Positions 14,560 to 27,416 of a DNA stretch of 64,000 bases are shown here, one piece after another (position 1 is the stretch's first letter; every line of letters begins with the position of its first letter). The notes beneath the pieces are model-generated. The model was not told where the DNA came from. It made no database searches and saw only the letters and a program-made list of their open reading frames with translations. The DNA comes from Varroa destructor (taxonomy: Eukaryota; Arthropoda; Arachnida; Mesostigmata; Varroidae), in the NCBI RefSeq assembly GCF_002443255.2, contig NW_019211456.1, positions 14,220,229 to 14,284,228 of the forward strand. The letters are read 5' to 3'. A program made the translations under genes and the position numbers.

Positions 14560-15296
14560 GATCAATTGTGTGGCCTATACGGTCCACTCATGTTCATCCC
14601 AACGCACTCACACATCAGCAGCATTGCCTGCCAAAGAACACTCGCGGCTGGTCAAGCAGCGTCGGCGCCAGCGGCATAACATTATCAAAATCGGCGGCGA
14701 CAATAATAGCTTCAGATACTATCACGTTTACCAGGTACTACTCCTGCAGAAACCCGCTTGTCCATAGAAGTGCTGCTATCGTACCGACGATGGTAATGAT
14801 GACGGCGGCGACACCGGCAGCGCGGGAACAACACTCAAGGAAACCGCTGTTTCCGCAGTAGTTGAAGTCGCATCAGTAATCGACGACCATCAAATGTGTT
14901 TGGCTGTTACCTTTTTCGTTGTGAACACTGCTGCTCTTGGTAGTTGATGTCGACAAAACTCCCCTAGGTGTTATGATAGCTATCATTCGGGAGCAGCTAT
15001 AGTAGTTACGGTCATGGCGGCAGCAAGAGGCGTACAATTTCGGCACGGTAAACGAATTGCAAATTTTATTGCTTTTCCGTTTTGGGCGGCTGCAGCTATC
15101 AGCGAGCCTGTCACACATTGCTTGGTGCACTGTCATTCGTTGCGGTTCGCCTATCAGTATCGGCGTAAACGTCCGTAAGCGCATTCACGGCACTGCTCCT
15201 GCGCTGATTGCCCTAATACTCGTTATACACATACAGACGAACAGGCAGGCCAAGCACATACTCATATAGACCGTCCCGCGTACAAGCGGCACGCAA

Positions 15297-15319
15297 AAAC
15301 AACAACAACAACAACGACG
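15297..15319. repeat. (AAC)n-like repeat
   Basis: An imperfect run of AAC triplets that passes into GAC triplets. Confidence 0.8.
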
Positions 15320-16171
15320 ACGAAATAACAACAGCACGCACAACGCCTGTTACCTCAAATGAGATTAGCGATCCTATCGGCTTCGGCCCTCAAAATCAAC
15401 CTTTAGTCAACTTGCACAATGTCAGTTGTCAGAGACTGACGAGAACTTCTTTTCAGACTGATGCAGTCTTTAACTCAAGGGTAAATTACATTAGCCTGTG
15501 GGTATGTCGTCGTCGCGTCTACGTCCGGGAGCGTCACACAATCCACAATAACTTCTCAACTTGTTCCAACCACCACAACACCTACTATTTGATTTTTTTC
15601 TCTTCACGCACTGAACTTCCTTTTCGACCGGCTCAATATTAAACACACTCACGCACAGAATCACAGAAGCCGAGGGATTCTTTCCAGCAGTTTCGCGCCA
15701 CTTGACTGCTCCCGGCTTTAATCGGCGCGCTTTGCTCCGCCTACACAACGGTTGTAGCAGCCTCAGTAGTAAGTTACTCCGTTGTAACAAAACAAAGTTA
15801 GAAGAGTTTGTCAAGTTACTGGGGCTGAGTGAGCAAAAAGGTGAAGGTAGGTGAAAAATGGAAAGTTACAGCGACGTATCCCATATTGACAGTTGATATC
15901 CTTCAATGGTCACCAACGTGCAACTGTCAAGGACTCGTATGCACATACCTATATGCATGTGTAGTTTATGTAACACATGATATGAACGCTAAACTGCATT
16001 CTACGGCAAGTGAATACCACCTGCCCTAATGTTTGGTATGAGGCTACTGTTGCTGAAGGTAGCCGAATACAATGGCTAGCGGACAAACAGGCAGGCGTCC
16101 AGCGCGACAAAGCAATCAAGCAATGGCACTTCACTAAAATGAACGAAACCAACCGCACCACACTGTATGAG

Positions 16172-16191
16172 TACGCACGCACGCACGCACT
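16172..16191. repeat. (ACGC)n microsatellite
   Basis: About five ACGC units in the G+C-rich belt. Confidence 0.8.
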
Positions 16192-17510
16192 GTAGTCCGA
16201 TCGCTGCTTTGGCTCCCTACCGACTGATAAGGTGACGGTTGTTCCTAGCGTAGTGGGCCACAGTGGGGATTCACTATGCCCCCGTTGGCCGCGCTTGGGC
16301 CGCTGGGCCAGGCGGGCAACAAAGTGAGCGCAGCGCCGTCTCGTGGGGCCTGCGCATGCGCCATCTCGACCATCACCACTAGCGCAGCACACTAGGTTTT
16401 CGTTGTTGTGGGGACGGGCGTGCCCTGTCGTCGTGAGGACCAGCATGGCAGCAAGGGCCTCTCGTACCAAGTTGGACTGGCTAGGGACAGGGAAATGAAG
16501 GCTCTCTTCTTCTGCACTGCAAAGGCCGTGCTGCCAGAGAAGCGGAAGGCCGAACAGTCGGTTGGGCGGCCAAACGGCAGCGGTTGAGTGAGAGAGGAGT
16601 AATGGCTTGACGAGAGTACAGGTAGACGGGCAAACGTACCTCTCTCCACTCCCCCTAACGGTTTTCCCTGCGAAAGTGCCCCCGCATCTCTATAGACAGG
16701 CAAAACAGTGGGGATGCCGATGCTAGGTCGGGAAGACTGACACCCGTCTGCGGAATCGTCGGGCTAGTCACGGCTGCTACTGCTGATTATGGCCCTTGGT
16801 CCCTAGGCATGCGGGCTCTGCGCGATGCATACAGCAACGAAATAGGAGAGCAAAGGTGGGAAGCAAGGCAGCCCAGGCAGGAGCCGAAACAGAATAGGCA
16901 GCAGCAACACCACCACCTCAAAAGCGACGCCGCTATCGGCGCGCTTCAACCGCTGACTAACCGAGTGACGGACCCGCCGATCTGGGCCTAGCAGCGCCAC
17001 AAGCGCATGGCTCCGGCAGTGGTATGGCTGCCGTGGTGGACATCTAACGGGAAGACGCCAGACCCGGATACTATCCTCAAGCTTGCAGCCAACGCAGTAA
17101 GAGTAGCAGTGGTTGTCGTCGCCGGTGGAGGCGGTCTCGTCGTTCTCATCAACGTCATATCCTTTCCGTGCACTGCATTGGCAGCAAGTGAGCCAACGGG
17201 CTTGCTCATTCGTTTACCTTGTACCTGAGTGCTCTACTGGCTGCTGCTTTCTTACTGTTTGCTTACTGCTGGCTTGCAGACTGGTCCAGTTAGAGACTGG
17301 CCTGAAGGCGGAGGGGGTCGGCACACTCTAAAAGGCAGACAGATAACTTGGCCATACCAGAGCTTTATGTCGCAAGCAGATGCAGCAACAGGAAAACGAT
17401 AGTTCATGCCGCCCTACATGACCTGACGCCAGGTCTGGATAAGTTTAGATCAGCCTGGTCAAAGAAAGTCAAGGGTAAGCTTAGCTACTGACGGCTGTTG
17501 GTAGTAATTA

Positions 17511-17570
17511 GGCGGCAGGCGGCGAAGGCGGCAGGCGGCAGGCGGCGGAGGCGGCCTGTGAAGGCGGCTA
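17511..17570. repeat. GGCGGCA minisatellite
   Basis: Several imperfect copies of GGCGGCA or GGCGGAG in a row, ending near 17570. This is the most G+C-rich stretch of the window and marks the right edge of the G+C-rich belt. Confidence 0.85.
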
Positions 17571-17935
17571 CGGCGGCATGGGTCACAGGTCTGGGGAAGA
17601 TAAAAGAAGAGGGAGAGGGCTATAAACAACAGCCCACCTCGCTGTTGCGATATCCACGCTTTAAGAAGTAAGAGCAGCGCGAATGCATATAGCAGATCGC
17701 GACAACCGCTAAGATGGAGGTTCACCTGTGGCGTTCCTGTTGTTGGCCTTATATTGTCGAAAGCGAATATGAAGGTAAATGGTTATTTAAAGCATATAGC
17801 ATAGATAAGGCTTTGTTGCGTCCGAATAAAACGCTGAAGCAAAGTGCGAGCAACTAATTTCGTTTTTAGCTATATGACTAGAAATTATTATACGAGAATT
17901 TCTATTTTGTGTCTTTAGCCTTTTAGTTTACATGG

Positions 17936-17937
<2 letters not shown>

Positions 17938-17970
<33 letters not shown>
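17938..17970. repeat. (CAT)11 microsatellite
   Basis: Eleven uninterrupted CAT units. Confidence 0.95.
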
Positions 17971-19538
17971 TTATTACGACTTCAAATACTTGTAATCATA
18001 TGAGTAATATAACGTCTAACATATACGCAAGCTTCTATCTGTCCTGCATTACGACTGTCGTGCAGTGAACGTCAGTTGGAAGAGATTATGCTTGGAAGGC
18101 CGCGTTTTTCAAATTCGGTTGCGAGTGACAGAGTGTTATCTCTGGAGTGTAATCTCTCAAACACAATACTGGACTGAAAATTGAAAACATTTATTCCATA
18201 TATTTATAATATTTGATAAGTTAAAATCCATGATGGGTTAACTTTCCTCCAAAATCAAAGCTTTACAGAGGAACTATTGCGAATCATAGTGATCTCGACG
18301 CCGAAATTACCGCATTACCTGACATATCAAAATGGCTATCCGATTATCAAAAAATAATGGTTTGATATGAATCTGACGGTTTCAGACAATGTAGAACGCA
18401 TTAGCTCCAACGTCCTGATTGACAGGACATTACAGGACGTGCGATCAACAGCAGATTGCGCAGTTAAGCGTGACATGGGCAACAGTTGGTTAAGACAGAA
18501 CGAATCTTGCGTCGAGGAATCAGCGAATTCAGCAGAAAATTCGCCAAGACCTGTTATAATGCCTGGAGCAAAATGACTCTGAATACGCAAAGGAAACAGG
18601 TGAAGACGCGCTACAGCAGACGAAAGCGCGAGTATAGCCTTCCGAGAAGGAAGATACTACAATTTGAAGGACACAGAAAGACCTGCGGGCTATAGAAAAG
18701 AGTTTGGGAACCGGCACTAAAGCACTAGAGGGAACAAAGCAACCTATTATAGACAGGTGTGTTGTCTAGAAGAACAGATAAGCTAACCAGGAAGGTTGAC
18801 GCTTGAAGGAAGTTGACGAACTTAAGAAGCAACGTAAAGAAGTCTCGAAATTGTTTGAAGTAGTTAATGTACTAGCCTTTCGACGGCCGCATTCTTATAG
18901 TGCCAACCAAAAATGCATATAGCTCCTTTGGTGATTTATTAGGTTGTTACATCGATTATGATTAGGCCATGTGATAACCGCTCTCCACAAGGGAGGAATG
19001 GTAACAGCGCGACGGTGAAAACGTAAAGCTGGTTGCTGACGTTTGAGCCGCGTTATTTCAAAATGAGCCATTGAGATGATATATATATATATATACGCAG
19101 ACAAAAACAAGTAGTATATTTGCAACACGCAACATTTTTTAATGTTCTTCAAGGGCTCAAGCCTAGCCTGAAAAGAGTATTTGTTAACATGTGTACAGCC
19201 AGATTCTTACCAGCCGTAATCGTGACACATGTCTATGTATGCACGCATAGGGACGTGCATGCACGATAGTTAATATTGATGAAAATAATGAAATAACCAA
19301 GTGGAAGTTTATCGTGTGACACACTTTACAAGGCCGAAATAAAATAGAAATTCAACTAAAACGAATTTAAGCAAAGTTTAGAAGGTACAAACAACATGTA
19401 GTAAGGTGCATACTAACTAGTTAGGTCGACGGGCGCCGCCCGCGAACTGCCCATACGATGGAGTTGGAAAGAGCTCACTACGTAAAATTGGGCCAAGACT
19501 GCTTTCATTCATAACATACAGTTATCACAGTGATGTCG

Positions 19539-19600
19539 AAATTTTATAAAAATTAAAGTAAAATTTACCATCTAAATTTTACTTTGATTTTTATAAATTT
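19539..19600. repeat. A+T-rich foldback (inverted repeat)
   Basis: A 29-base arm (19539-19567) and a 28-base arm (19573-19600) are almost perfect reverse complements around a five-base spacer, ccatc. The arms centre on AAAGTAAAATTTA and TAAATTTTACTTT. The structure could be a small non-autonomous hairpin element or a simple cruciform-prone sequence. Confidence 0.75.
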
Positions 19601-21489
19601 ACAAAATTTTAATACCACCAAAATTTACTTCTATCACCAACGGTGTCAGATACCGTATAGTGACTTATTTAACGTAAACTACCTTTGCTTACTTGAACAT
19701 GCATCTAGCTTAAGTACTGACTCTAAGACGACGTCACAAACGTCCCTAAGACATTCATTAAGTTTACATAATTCCCGTGAAATACAAACGGTTCAACACC
19801 AAAGTGGAAATTAGGATACGCAATAGCATTATATTATAATAAACACTAGTCTGCAGATACTTAAGTAATTTTTGTACTGCAAATTTCTTAGAGTTTGAGA
19901 AATAAGAGCGTCATTTGAGGTACATGGAGTCATTTTATGAAAAGAAAAACAAATAAATAAGTTCTTGTGTCTACAGTTTTTTTTTTTCATTGGTATGTTA
20001 GGTATGACTGTTTTATATGGGCCATCAAACACGATAGTAGTATACTATTTATGGACGATAAATAAAGTTTAAGTAAAACATCGTCTACAGCTACTCGACC
20101 CGTGTGGTAGCCCTGTACGTATAGAATTACAGCCCAGTTAAGTAAGTTAATAAAATTATGCGTTTTTATGGACGGATACATACAGGATGGGGCATTTGCG
20201 TCCAGGCGCTGTCTTAGGTGTTGTCATTTAAACTGTATCTAAACACGAACAGATAGTTTGACAGAGCTTTTTGTATTTGCTAGAAGTGTCTAATTTGGCG
20301 ACCATGTTTATTTACTACGACCATTATCCACCGAGATACAGTTTCGATTCCAAAGCCAAGCCATTAATAAGTCATCTTCAAAATATCCCTGCCGCAATCT
20401 GCTAAGTACTTTTTAAGCCGCGTGTCAAGCCGCTGTGATAGGTATAAACACGCCAAAATATTGCTCAGATAAACTACTTACAATAAATCTCAACGAAGTT
20501 ATATTTTAAAAACAGGCCAAAAGTGCAAGGTTTCAGAATGGTCAAGAAGTTTTAAAAGTGCAGAGGGTATCAGAAAGACTGATGGTCGGAGCTTACCTAG
20601 GCGATCTTATTGGCAATTGATCTTCTCCTCTCCAAAATAGCCTTCAATTTTAAAAGTCTAGATGTATTAAAAACGGCGCTCCGAATTACTCTGATGAATC
20701 TTGAAAGTTCGGCAGTCTAAACGCTGTTGAAGATCTTCCGGTGTGTCTCGTATAAGTCTTCTTGAATTTTGTTGTAATGTAGTCTATTGACTTTGGTCAG
20801 ATGTTTCTAATCTAGATATGGGTTTGTTTTGCTTCAAAGGATTATGTAATATTTGATCTTGATTCTAATTCTAAAAACGACGTTTATTGTTTTTCGCTGT
20901 GATAAGCTCGTTATTTTTGTTTTAGAATAGACCGGCATTCCTCCTGGACCAAAGGTAGCAGGTAATTCCATACTTACAGACAGCCCGTCAAAGGTTTTCC
21001 TATTTACATATTATAAAAATTATTTCGAAACAGGAACAGCAGGCTGATGCACTTGGCCATTTCTCTTGTAGACCGGATCCGTAGTGCACACTGGACACTA
21101 CCCCGTACTATCTGGGTACTTTTTCCTATCTAAACTAAAAAGACTTCAGACCTGGCTTGGATTTCTGAACCTGATCTCGTTGCGGTTATTCTATTATCAT
21201 ATAGCACTGCTTGCGATACTCTGACCGGTACAGTTATGTTCTCGGTCTCGCTGAAACGTCCCTGTTTCACGTTTCCCACCACCTTGTTTCAGTAAATCCA
21301 ATATTTTGTCCTACATATTTCTATTTAGTTACTCTGATATTTCACTATTTTATGCCAAACGGCAAGTTAAAGTTGAGTTTAAGTTAAAAAGAAAGATCTT
21401 TCCTGAAAAAAAATTCGACAGTTTGATAAACTTAGGAACTTACATGTTTGTTATATGTTCTATTGTATACACCAAATGTCTCTTAAAAT

Positions 21490-21756
21490 TTGAACGGTTG
21501 CAAAAATAATTGTTCGAAAGTTGTTGTCTGCATCTGTTTCGCGAAAAGATTTTCCACCTGTCAACCCAAACCTTCTCGTCGGAACAAAGCTAAGCACAAA
21601 GTGCTCCGTTACAAGCCCAACGTTAGACAGTCCATAAAATATCTTTGCAAGAATATGTCATTAATTAAAAGGTACCGCCCCGATCGAGAAAGTATTGATG
21701 TGTACATAAACAAGAGAGTGTGCGACATTTTAGATAACTTAATTAGGAATAATTAA
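21490..21756 (+). CDS. Possible divergent histone H2B-like open frame
   Basis: The frame begins within or just upstream of a basic tail (KPSRRNKAKHKVLRYKP). It then reads RQSIKYLCKNMSLIKRYRPD, followed by INKRVCDILDNLIRNN and TAA. This resembles H2B from the first helix (ESYxIYVYKVLKQVHPD) to the second (NSFVNDIFERI), with a few residues missing between them. The third helix and the C-terminal helix are absent. AATAAA at 21755-21760 overlaps the stop. The frame has no good upstream ATG of its own; the 21490 start is arbitrary and a spliced upstream exon is possible. It could be a diverged variant, a truncated pseudogene or chance. Confidence 0.25.
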   Translation: MNGCKNNCSKVVVCICFAKRFSTCQPKPSRRNKAKHKVLRYKPNVRQSIKYLCKNMSLIKRYRPDRESIDVYINKRVCDILDNLIRNN

Positions 21757-24700
21757 TAAAAATAGGCAAAATAATGATGAATTTCTCACGTCACGTTTAT
21801 TTTTTTCACTTGAGAAGGCAGTTGCTTAAAAACTTTTCATTATGGTCGGATGTCTGGCGGTAGCTACGTAAGACTTAGAGCCTGCCTTTTTTTTGAGTTT
21901 TGACTAAAACACTTATTAGGAAACGCCGAAGTAAGTTCACCTGTGTAGATCTATAATGTACCATTCTGCGATGCAAGCAAAATTCCCAGAGAAACAAAAA
22001 AATAATACATTTTTTGGTAAGGTCATCTGCTAGCGTCATAACTGATGATACTGACGAAAATGAGATATCTGGAATTTCCAGCAGGTGAAGACTACTTTTG
22101 CAGAAGGCGCTATAACCAACGGGTATTTCGAGAAGACAAAAGAAGCTTTGTAGACTAGACTAATCTTTTTTTTTTTTCTTTAATTAATACCAAAACTTGC
22201 TAACCTTACAACAATCTTACTTATCAAACAACAAATTCCTCAAAACAACAAATAGTACCAACTCGAAAACGAACCTCATGGCTCGTTCGAATTGGTGCGA
22301 TAGACTCGAGAGATCTATTCGATAGATGTTTTGCAGTAGTAATCTTGGAAATATCTAATATCTTTAAAAACATTTATCGCTGTTTCTTCGTGGGTAAAGT
22401 AACTATTGCTATTTCTGGCATTTGTGTTATATATATATATATATATGTGAAGAGCTAGATTATCTAAAATATTGAGTACTTCTTAGAATTCTGCCTAAAA
22501 ATTCAGCTCTGTTGAAAAGATGTTACGTTGCTAACCTCCACATCTGAAGCTTCTTTTAGAGCTTCGCTAGCTTCATTGATGTTTCAGTCGAGTGAAGCTG
22601 AAGAGTAGTATCCTAACTTCGCGCAGACGTACACGGGTTATCATGTGCGATGGATTTTTGCACGTAACTAACTTCTTTTTAAATCGAGCGTGATTAATTT
22701 GATTTTTTTCCCATTATCTGATAATTATTTCCAGTCAGTAAATTTTATCTTCTATGCTTATACCCTCACTTTCTTCATTAAAGCAGCGCTCTTCAAATAG
22801 CTATTTACTATGCTGAATAGTGTTCACTACATCACATCTTTTATAGATTTTGTTTTTCTAACGGTAATATAATTATTAATATCCCCATGGTAACATCGCA
22901 AAAATATTGCGGCTACCGTGGTCTCTCATTGTCTTCAAGAGTTTTGAAATCTCGCAAAAACTATCAGGGGTTGCAAGCAAGTTTATTACAGAAATACATG
23001 TCAGTTCTTAGTAGAGGCTTCAAACAGCGGTCGTCAAACAAACTGATAATCACAGAATATCGAAGACGGTATTTGATGAGGTTCTTAAGTGGACTAACCT
23101 TGGATTTAACTTGCTACCTATATATCCTAGTGTATAGACTATTCATCCTGAGTTTCACCTTTGGATGCTTGCAACACTAGTTTACAAATAAACCTGTGGA
23201 GTTCTTGTAGTCAGTTTTTGTGAGGAACTATGAAAAACATGCGTCAAAAAAGCACTATAACATAATTGTTATGTCTGACTTGGATATGTGAAAAATAGCA
23301 GGTTTTTCAAAAACACGTATACGCAAAAACGGACGCTCGTACAAATATGCTTTCTATTACGTACGGTAAATATTAGACAAATACTCGGTAACGCGTCGAG
23401 GTCAATAGTTGTTCGAGGCCCAGTGTTGGACTCTATCATATTTTATATACACTTTTTTTTTCCTGCAGTCCATCAATGCACTTTCAGGCCTCGAATTTAT
23501 TGTTGACACGTGTTCTGTGAGACTATGAGAAACGGTAAACTTGCGATATACAACTACTTAATTGTAGTCAACAAATAAATAAACTATCTTCTATTGCTTG
23601 TTGAAATTGAATCTTTCGCCATCATCGATCATTGGCTAAAATCAAATAGTTCCGGATCAGGGTCACTAAATTTACCTTCCTTTTGCAGATGACACGCTAT
23701 GCAAGGCCTTGAATACAGCCTTCTACATTCTATTCGTATACTAGGTCGTAACAGATGAACACCTGTTTCGTTAACTTGTTACGTTTTACTTATGAATTTA
23801 TCATTTTGAGAAACTATCATCAGAAATTATCATTTTGAGTACTCTTTGATTAGACCCTTTCCCAATTCTATTCCAGCATTCCGACAAGTAAACAAAAAAA
23901 AGTACTTGGCTGTAGATAGAAATTATAAAGTAAATCCGTACATCAGTCTCGCACATATATGCCTTGCTTTCGAATATCTGTAGAGAGCGTCTAAACGCGA
24001 TGGAAAACGTCTCTTTACGCATTTGGTGGAACGTACCCATCGTTCTGTATTATAGAACGATCCGGTTCGAAGAATTTGATCGAGTGCTAATCTATCAAAT
24101 CAAATTCGATAGGAAACACCAAGTAGTAGTTGTTGGCAATAATTGCAAAAAAAAATCTGAAAAAACACATAGATAAAAACAGAGTCCACGTAGTGATTGC
24201 AGTAAGTGTTTGTTTCGACTGTGTTCTAGTTGTGCTTCAGTGCTATGAACTTCCCGAGCCTCCTCCTTCTGTCTAGGTACTAGTGAAAGGATATACGAAA
24301 AGAGCCAATTTTAAAACTGTCAAAATATATGTGGCTCGCTAATATTAAAAAGAAATTTCTTCTTGGTAGAGCTATTGGATCGTTTACAAATGCACATACC
24401 TGCTTCTAATCCCCCCAATGTTACCCCATATCGTGTCCGCCTACCCAGTCTGAGAAGTAGGAGATCATTTGCTGCTTTTCTCCACTCGATAGTTGGCGCA
24501 AGCGTTTAGAGCGAGATTAGAGTGGATACGTTCAGCGTTCGATAAAACGAACGTGTAGATGTCTCGCGTTAGTAACGTGGAGATTTATCAAGTAATTATT
24601 CATCACAACTGCAACTCCCGCAGTCGTTCGCTTGCCAAATAAACCTCCTTGCGAAATTTTCGGCCATCTCTTCTAATGTAACTTACCCATATAGAATTGT

Positions 24701-27278
24701 TAGAAAAATGTATCTAGTTTAGTCGTGTGCGTCCATTACTCGGAATTGGATGGTCGTGCTTTTGTACGGGGTGGCTCATAATCGATACGTACTATCGACA
24801 TACAGCCTTTCGGGTAAATACGCCATGAAAAGATCGTCGTTTTGTGCATTACTAAAAAATGCATCGATACATCGTAGAGAATAACCAGTAACAACGCGCA
24901 CTTTTATTAGTGGAAAAGTAAGTGTTTATGATAAGTTCTTAAAGTATCGTCTCTGACAGAAATGTACAACTTAGCCACATTTAAAACGCAATAAAGCGTC
25001 TCCGAAAGTACACAATGTTTCGAGTGGCAAGAATCACTATCGTTCCTGTGCGAGCTATGATAAGAGGTTCGTCCCTGGAAAAGTGTTTTCTTTTGGCAAA
25101 ATTTTTACTATGCAACGACATTTTGATCATAAGGCAATCTGGTAGATACTTGAAGAAGAAGAAGAAGGATTTGCTTCTCTTATAAAAAGAAAAAAAAGCA
25201 ATTTGCGATTTTGAACAATTGGATTGGATTGGAGAGCTCTAGAAAAGCGTGTTAATTAAAAATTTCGTGGTGGTAAAAGAGATTTAGGTTAAGCGGAACT
25301 GTGATCAAAAATTCGTTTGGCCAACCTTTGGTGCCTGATTATCTACGTAACGTGAAGTCGCTTTAGATATTTGCGTTTTACTTAATTAATTATTTGTTGA
25401 AGTTACTGAATTAATTTCGCTCCCAGTTAGCTGTTGGTCCCTATTGTACTGTAAGATTTCGTTATACTAATTTTCTTAAACAGATGAAATTCAGCTTGCG
25501 ACAAATACTGAGTGTAGAATTTTGTTTGTAAAGCTGTACTCACTCGATTCCTTATAGATGACACTTTCAGGAGCTCCTTTGGTGAGCTCAATTACCGTCA
25601 ACAGCAACAGGCTTTGCGTGTAATCCTTTGGTTACGTGGCCCTTTAATTGCTCACGCAGGTCGTAAAAGTTTACAGGATGGGAAAAACCTCACAGTAGCA
25701 AGGAGGAAGCTGCATGCCCTTTCATCCATAAACGCTACTCAGAACTTTCAACAAACAATTCACAGCCATTTACGGTGTGACGTCTAACCTTCTATATTTA
25801 TGCCATACGTTTAGTGGTGCATTTGACCTGAACCCGAATTATATCAACGTTACTAGGGTGCGAGCGTGTGATACGATACCGGCGACGATGGAGGTACTGA
25901 TGTGGAAGGCCGTTGTGATGTGACTATATAATGCTAAACAAATTAATAGAACATAGAAAGTTCACTGCATTGCATTGTCGTGCTTGGGCGGGTACACTTG
26001 TTATACTGGTGTAGATCTTTCGACGATCTGATGATTGCTCTTTTACTTTCACATTCAGTACGTTGAAGTTCTGGACACCTCAGCACAGATCGTTCTACTA
26101 ATGGCAACGAGCAAAAAAAAAAAGGGTTGTATACCAATATACATGTGAAGCTAAGCTTAGCTGGATTTAGACTAGCAGCATCAATCGGAAGTGGAATAGA
26201 CTTAAACAAAGACCTATTCGTTAATGTATCCATTGAAATTATGCATTATAATGCAGTGATAATCGGGGTAGATAGGTTGGTTGACGATCAAAATATATCA
26301 TTTTTTGCTTTTGTGTTACTCGCCTTCCTTTGCATAAACGTTTAAGCATCCCATGACCTCAAAACAAGGGTCAGGAAGGCAGAGCAAATGCGCGGTTTGA
26401 TATGGACCTGTTACATAATAATATCGTAAATAGTGCATGAAATCGCATGTCTCAGGTGATTCAGGTTAGTCTATTCAAGAGCGACGCACATACTGGAAGC
26501 ACGTATCTGCAAGCTCGAGTTATTTTTGTGAACGCTCAGTTTTTGATGATCTTGCTATTTAAATAACTTGTTTTAAGATTAAAGTAGGCAGAATGTAGCG
26601 AATGTATGTTAAAATAAGAGTAGGTCGTAAGAGGTGCCTTGCTAATCTGGCTTACGTGAACTTTGTGATTGAATATCCGCTTGAAACGGACTCTCTCCCG
26701 TATTCTCCCCTTTTCTGTGCTAGAAATGTAGCTAATCAGGATTTGTTTGTTACTCATGTACCCGTCATAGAGCAGGCCGTGTTAGAGTACGTATCCATAA
26801 ATCCGGCAATTTCCATGGCGACTAGTTTAATTGTTTTGTACAGCTCCTTCTACACTGTTATTTATTGCGCCTATTCTGTGCGTCTGGACCCAGTCCCACT
26901 TTCACTAGGATTTATACTTGTCGTAAGTAATTGTCTTACCCAACACCAAGGTACCACGGCCTTAATAGGTTTATCACATTGTATTTCTGGTCATTTAGAA
27001 GAAAGGGCAGCGATGAGTTAGGGGTCGATCAGATATCAATTCTTACATTACGCTACTTGGTACAGTGCGAAGATGAACGTTTCTGATTAACCACATTATG
27101 AACTAAGTTTTCCTCAGTTGAGATTTTACGACGCCCGCATTATTACTGCTTTAACTATAAATGAAGTTAAGTTAGACTGAAGATAGTTAAAATGCGATAC
27201 AAGACACAGTTGTAGCATTCAGTACTTTACCGTTCTTGTCGAATCTACAAAGATGTGTTGACATTGTTTTTATTACAG

Positions 27279-27416
27279 CCCACGCTGTTGTCAGAGCTTC
27301 AGGCCCTTGCAAAAGACGTCGGTCACCTTCTTGAATCGGAAAAATTCGCAAACGCGATGGACGCCCATGATGAACTGAAACAATTTCGATCAGAATTCGT
27401 TTACCCTAAAATGAAG
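27279..27416 (+). CDS. KYNU: KYNU exon: N-terminal helices
   Basis: The acceptor is tttttattacag and the exon is read in phase 0 as 46 residues ending [11 protein letters not shown], matching the human stretch FRECFYIPK. Only GTG and TTG codons lie between the upstream stop and this exon, so translation cannot start here. The donor is the weak AAG|gttaca. The next exon continues with DLP, as in human KYNU. Confidence 0.9.

Larger units (their letters stand above)
10300..17700. other. G+C-richer belt, mostly unassigned
   Basis: The base composition is visibly richer in G+C than the flanks. Open frames of up to 173 codons occur on both strands, but they overlap one another and show no known motifs, as expected where stop codons are rarer. 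The belt contains the two candidate minus-strand exons and may be promoter and leader sequence of that gene. No repeat family is recognised apart from microsatellites. Confidence 0.5.
18000..27278. other. Sparse DNA upstream of KYNU
   Basis: Apart from the foldback near 19.57 kb and the H2B-like frame near 21.6 kb, I see no supported gene. The missing KYNU start exon should lie in or near the right part of this stretch. A 139-codon frame at about 26.60-27.02 kb has no recognisable domain and I do not call it. Confidence 0.5.

Noticed and set aside
15949..16470. 173-codon minus-strand frame, the longest in the window
   Set aside because: It lies in the G+C-rich belt where stops are rare, overlaps frames on the other strand, and shows no motif or domain.
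18360..18700. Basic, Arg-rich frames resembling the linker of a LINE ORF2
   Set aside because: No diagnostic reverse-transcriptase or endonuclease motif is visible, so the resemblance is only compositional.
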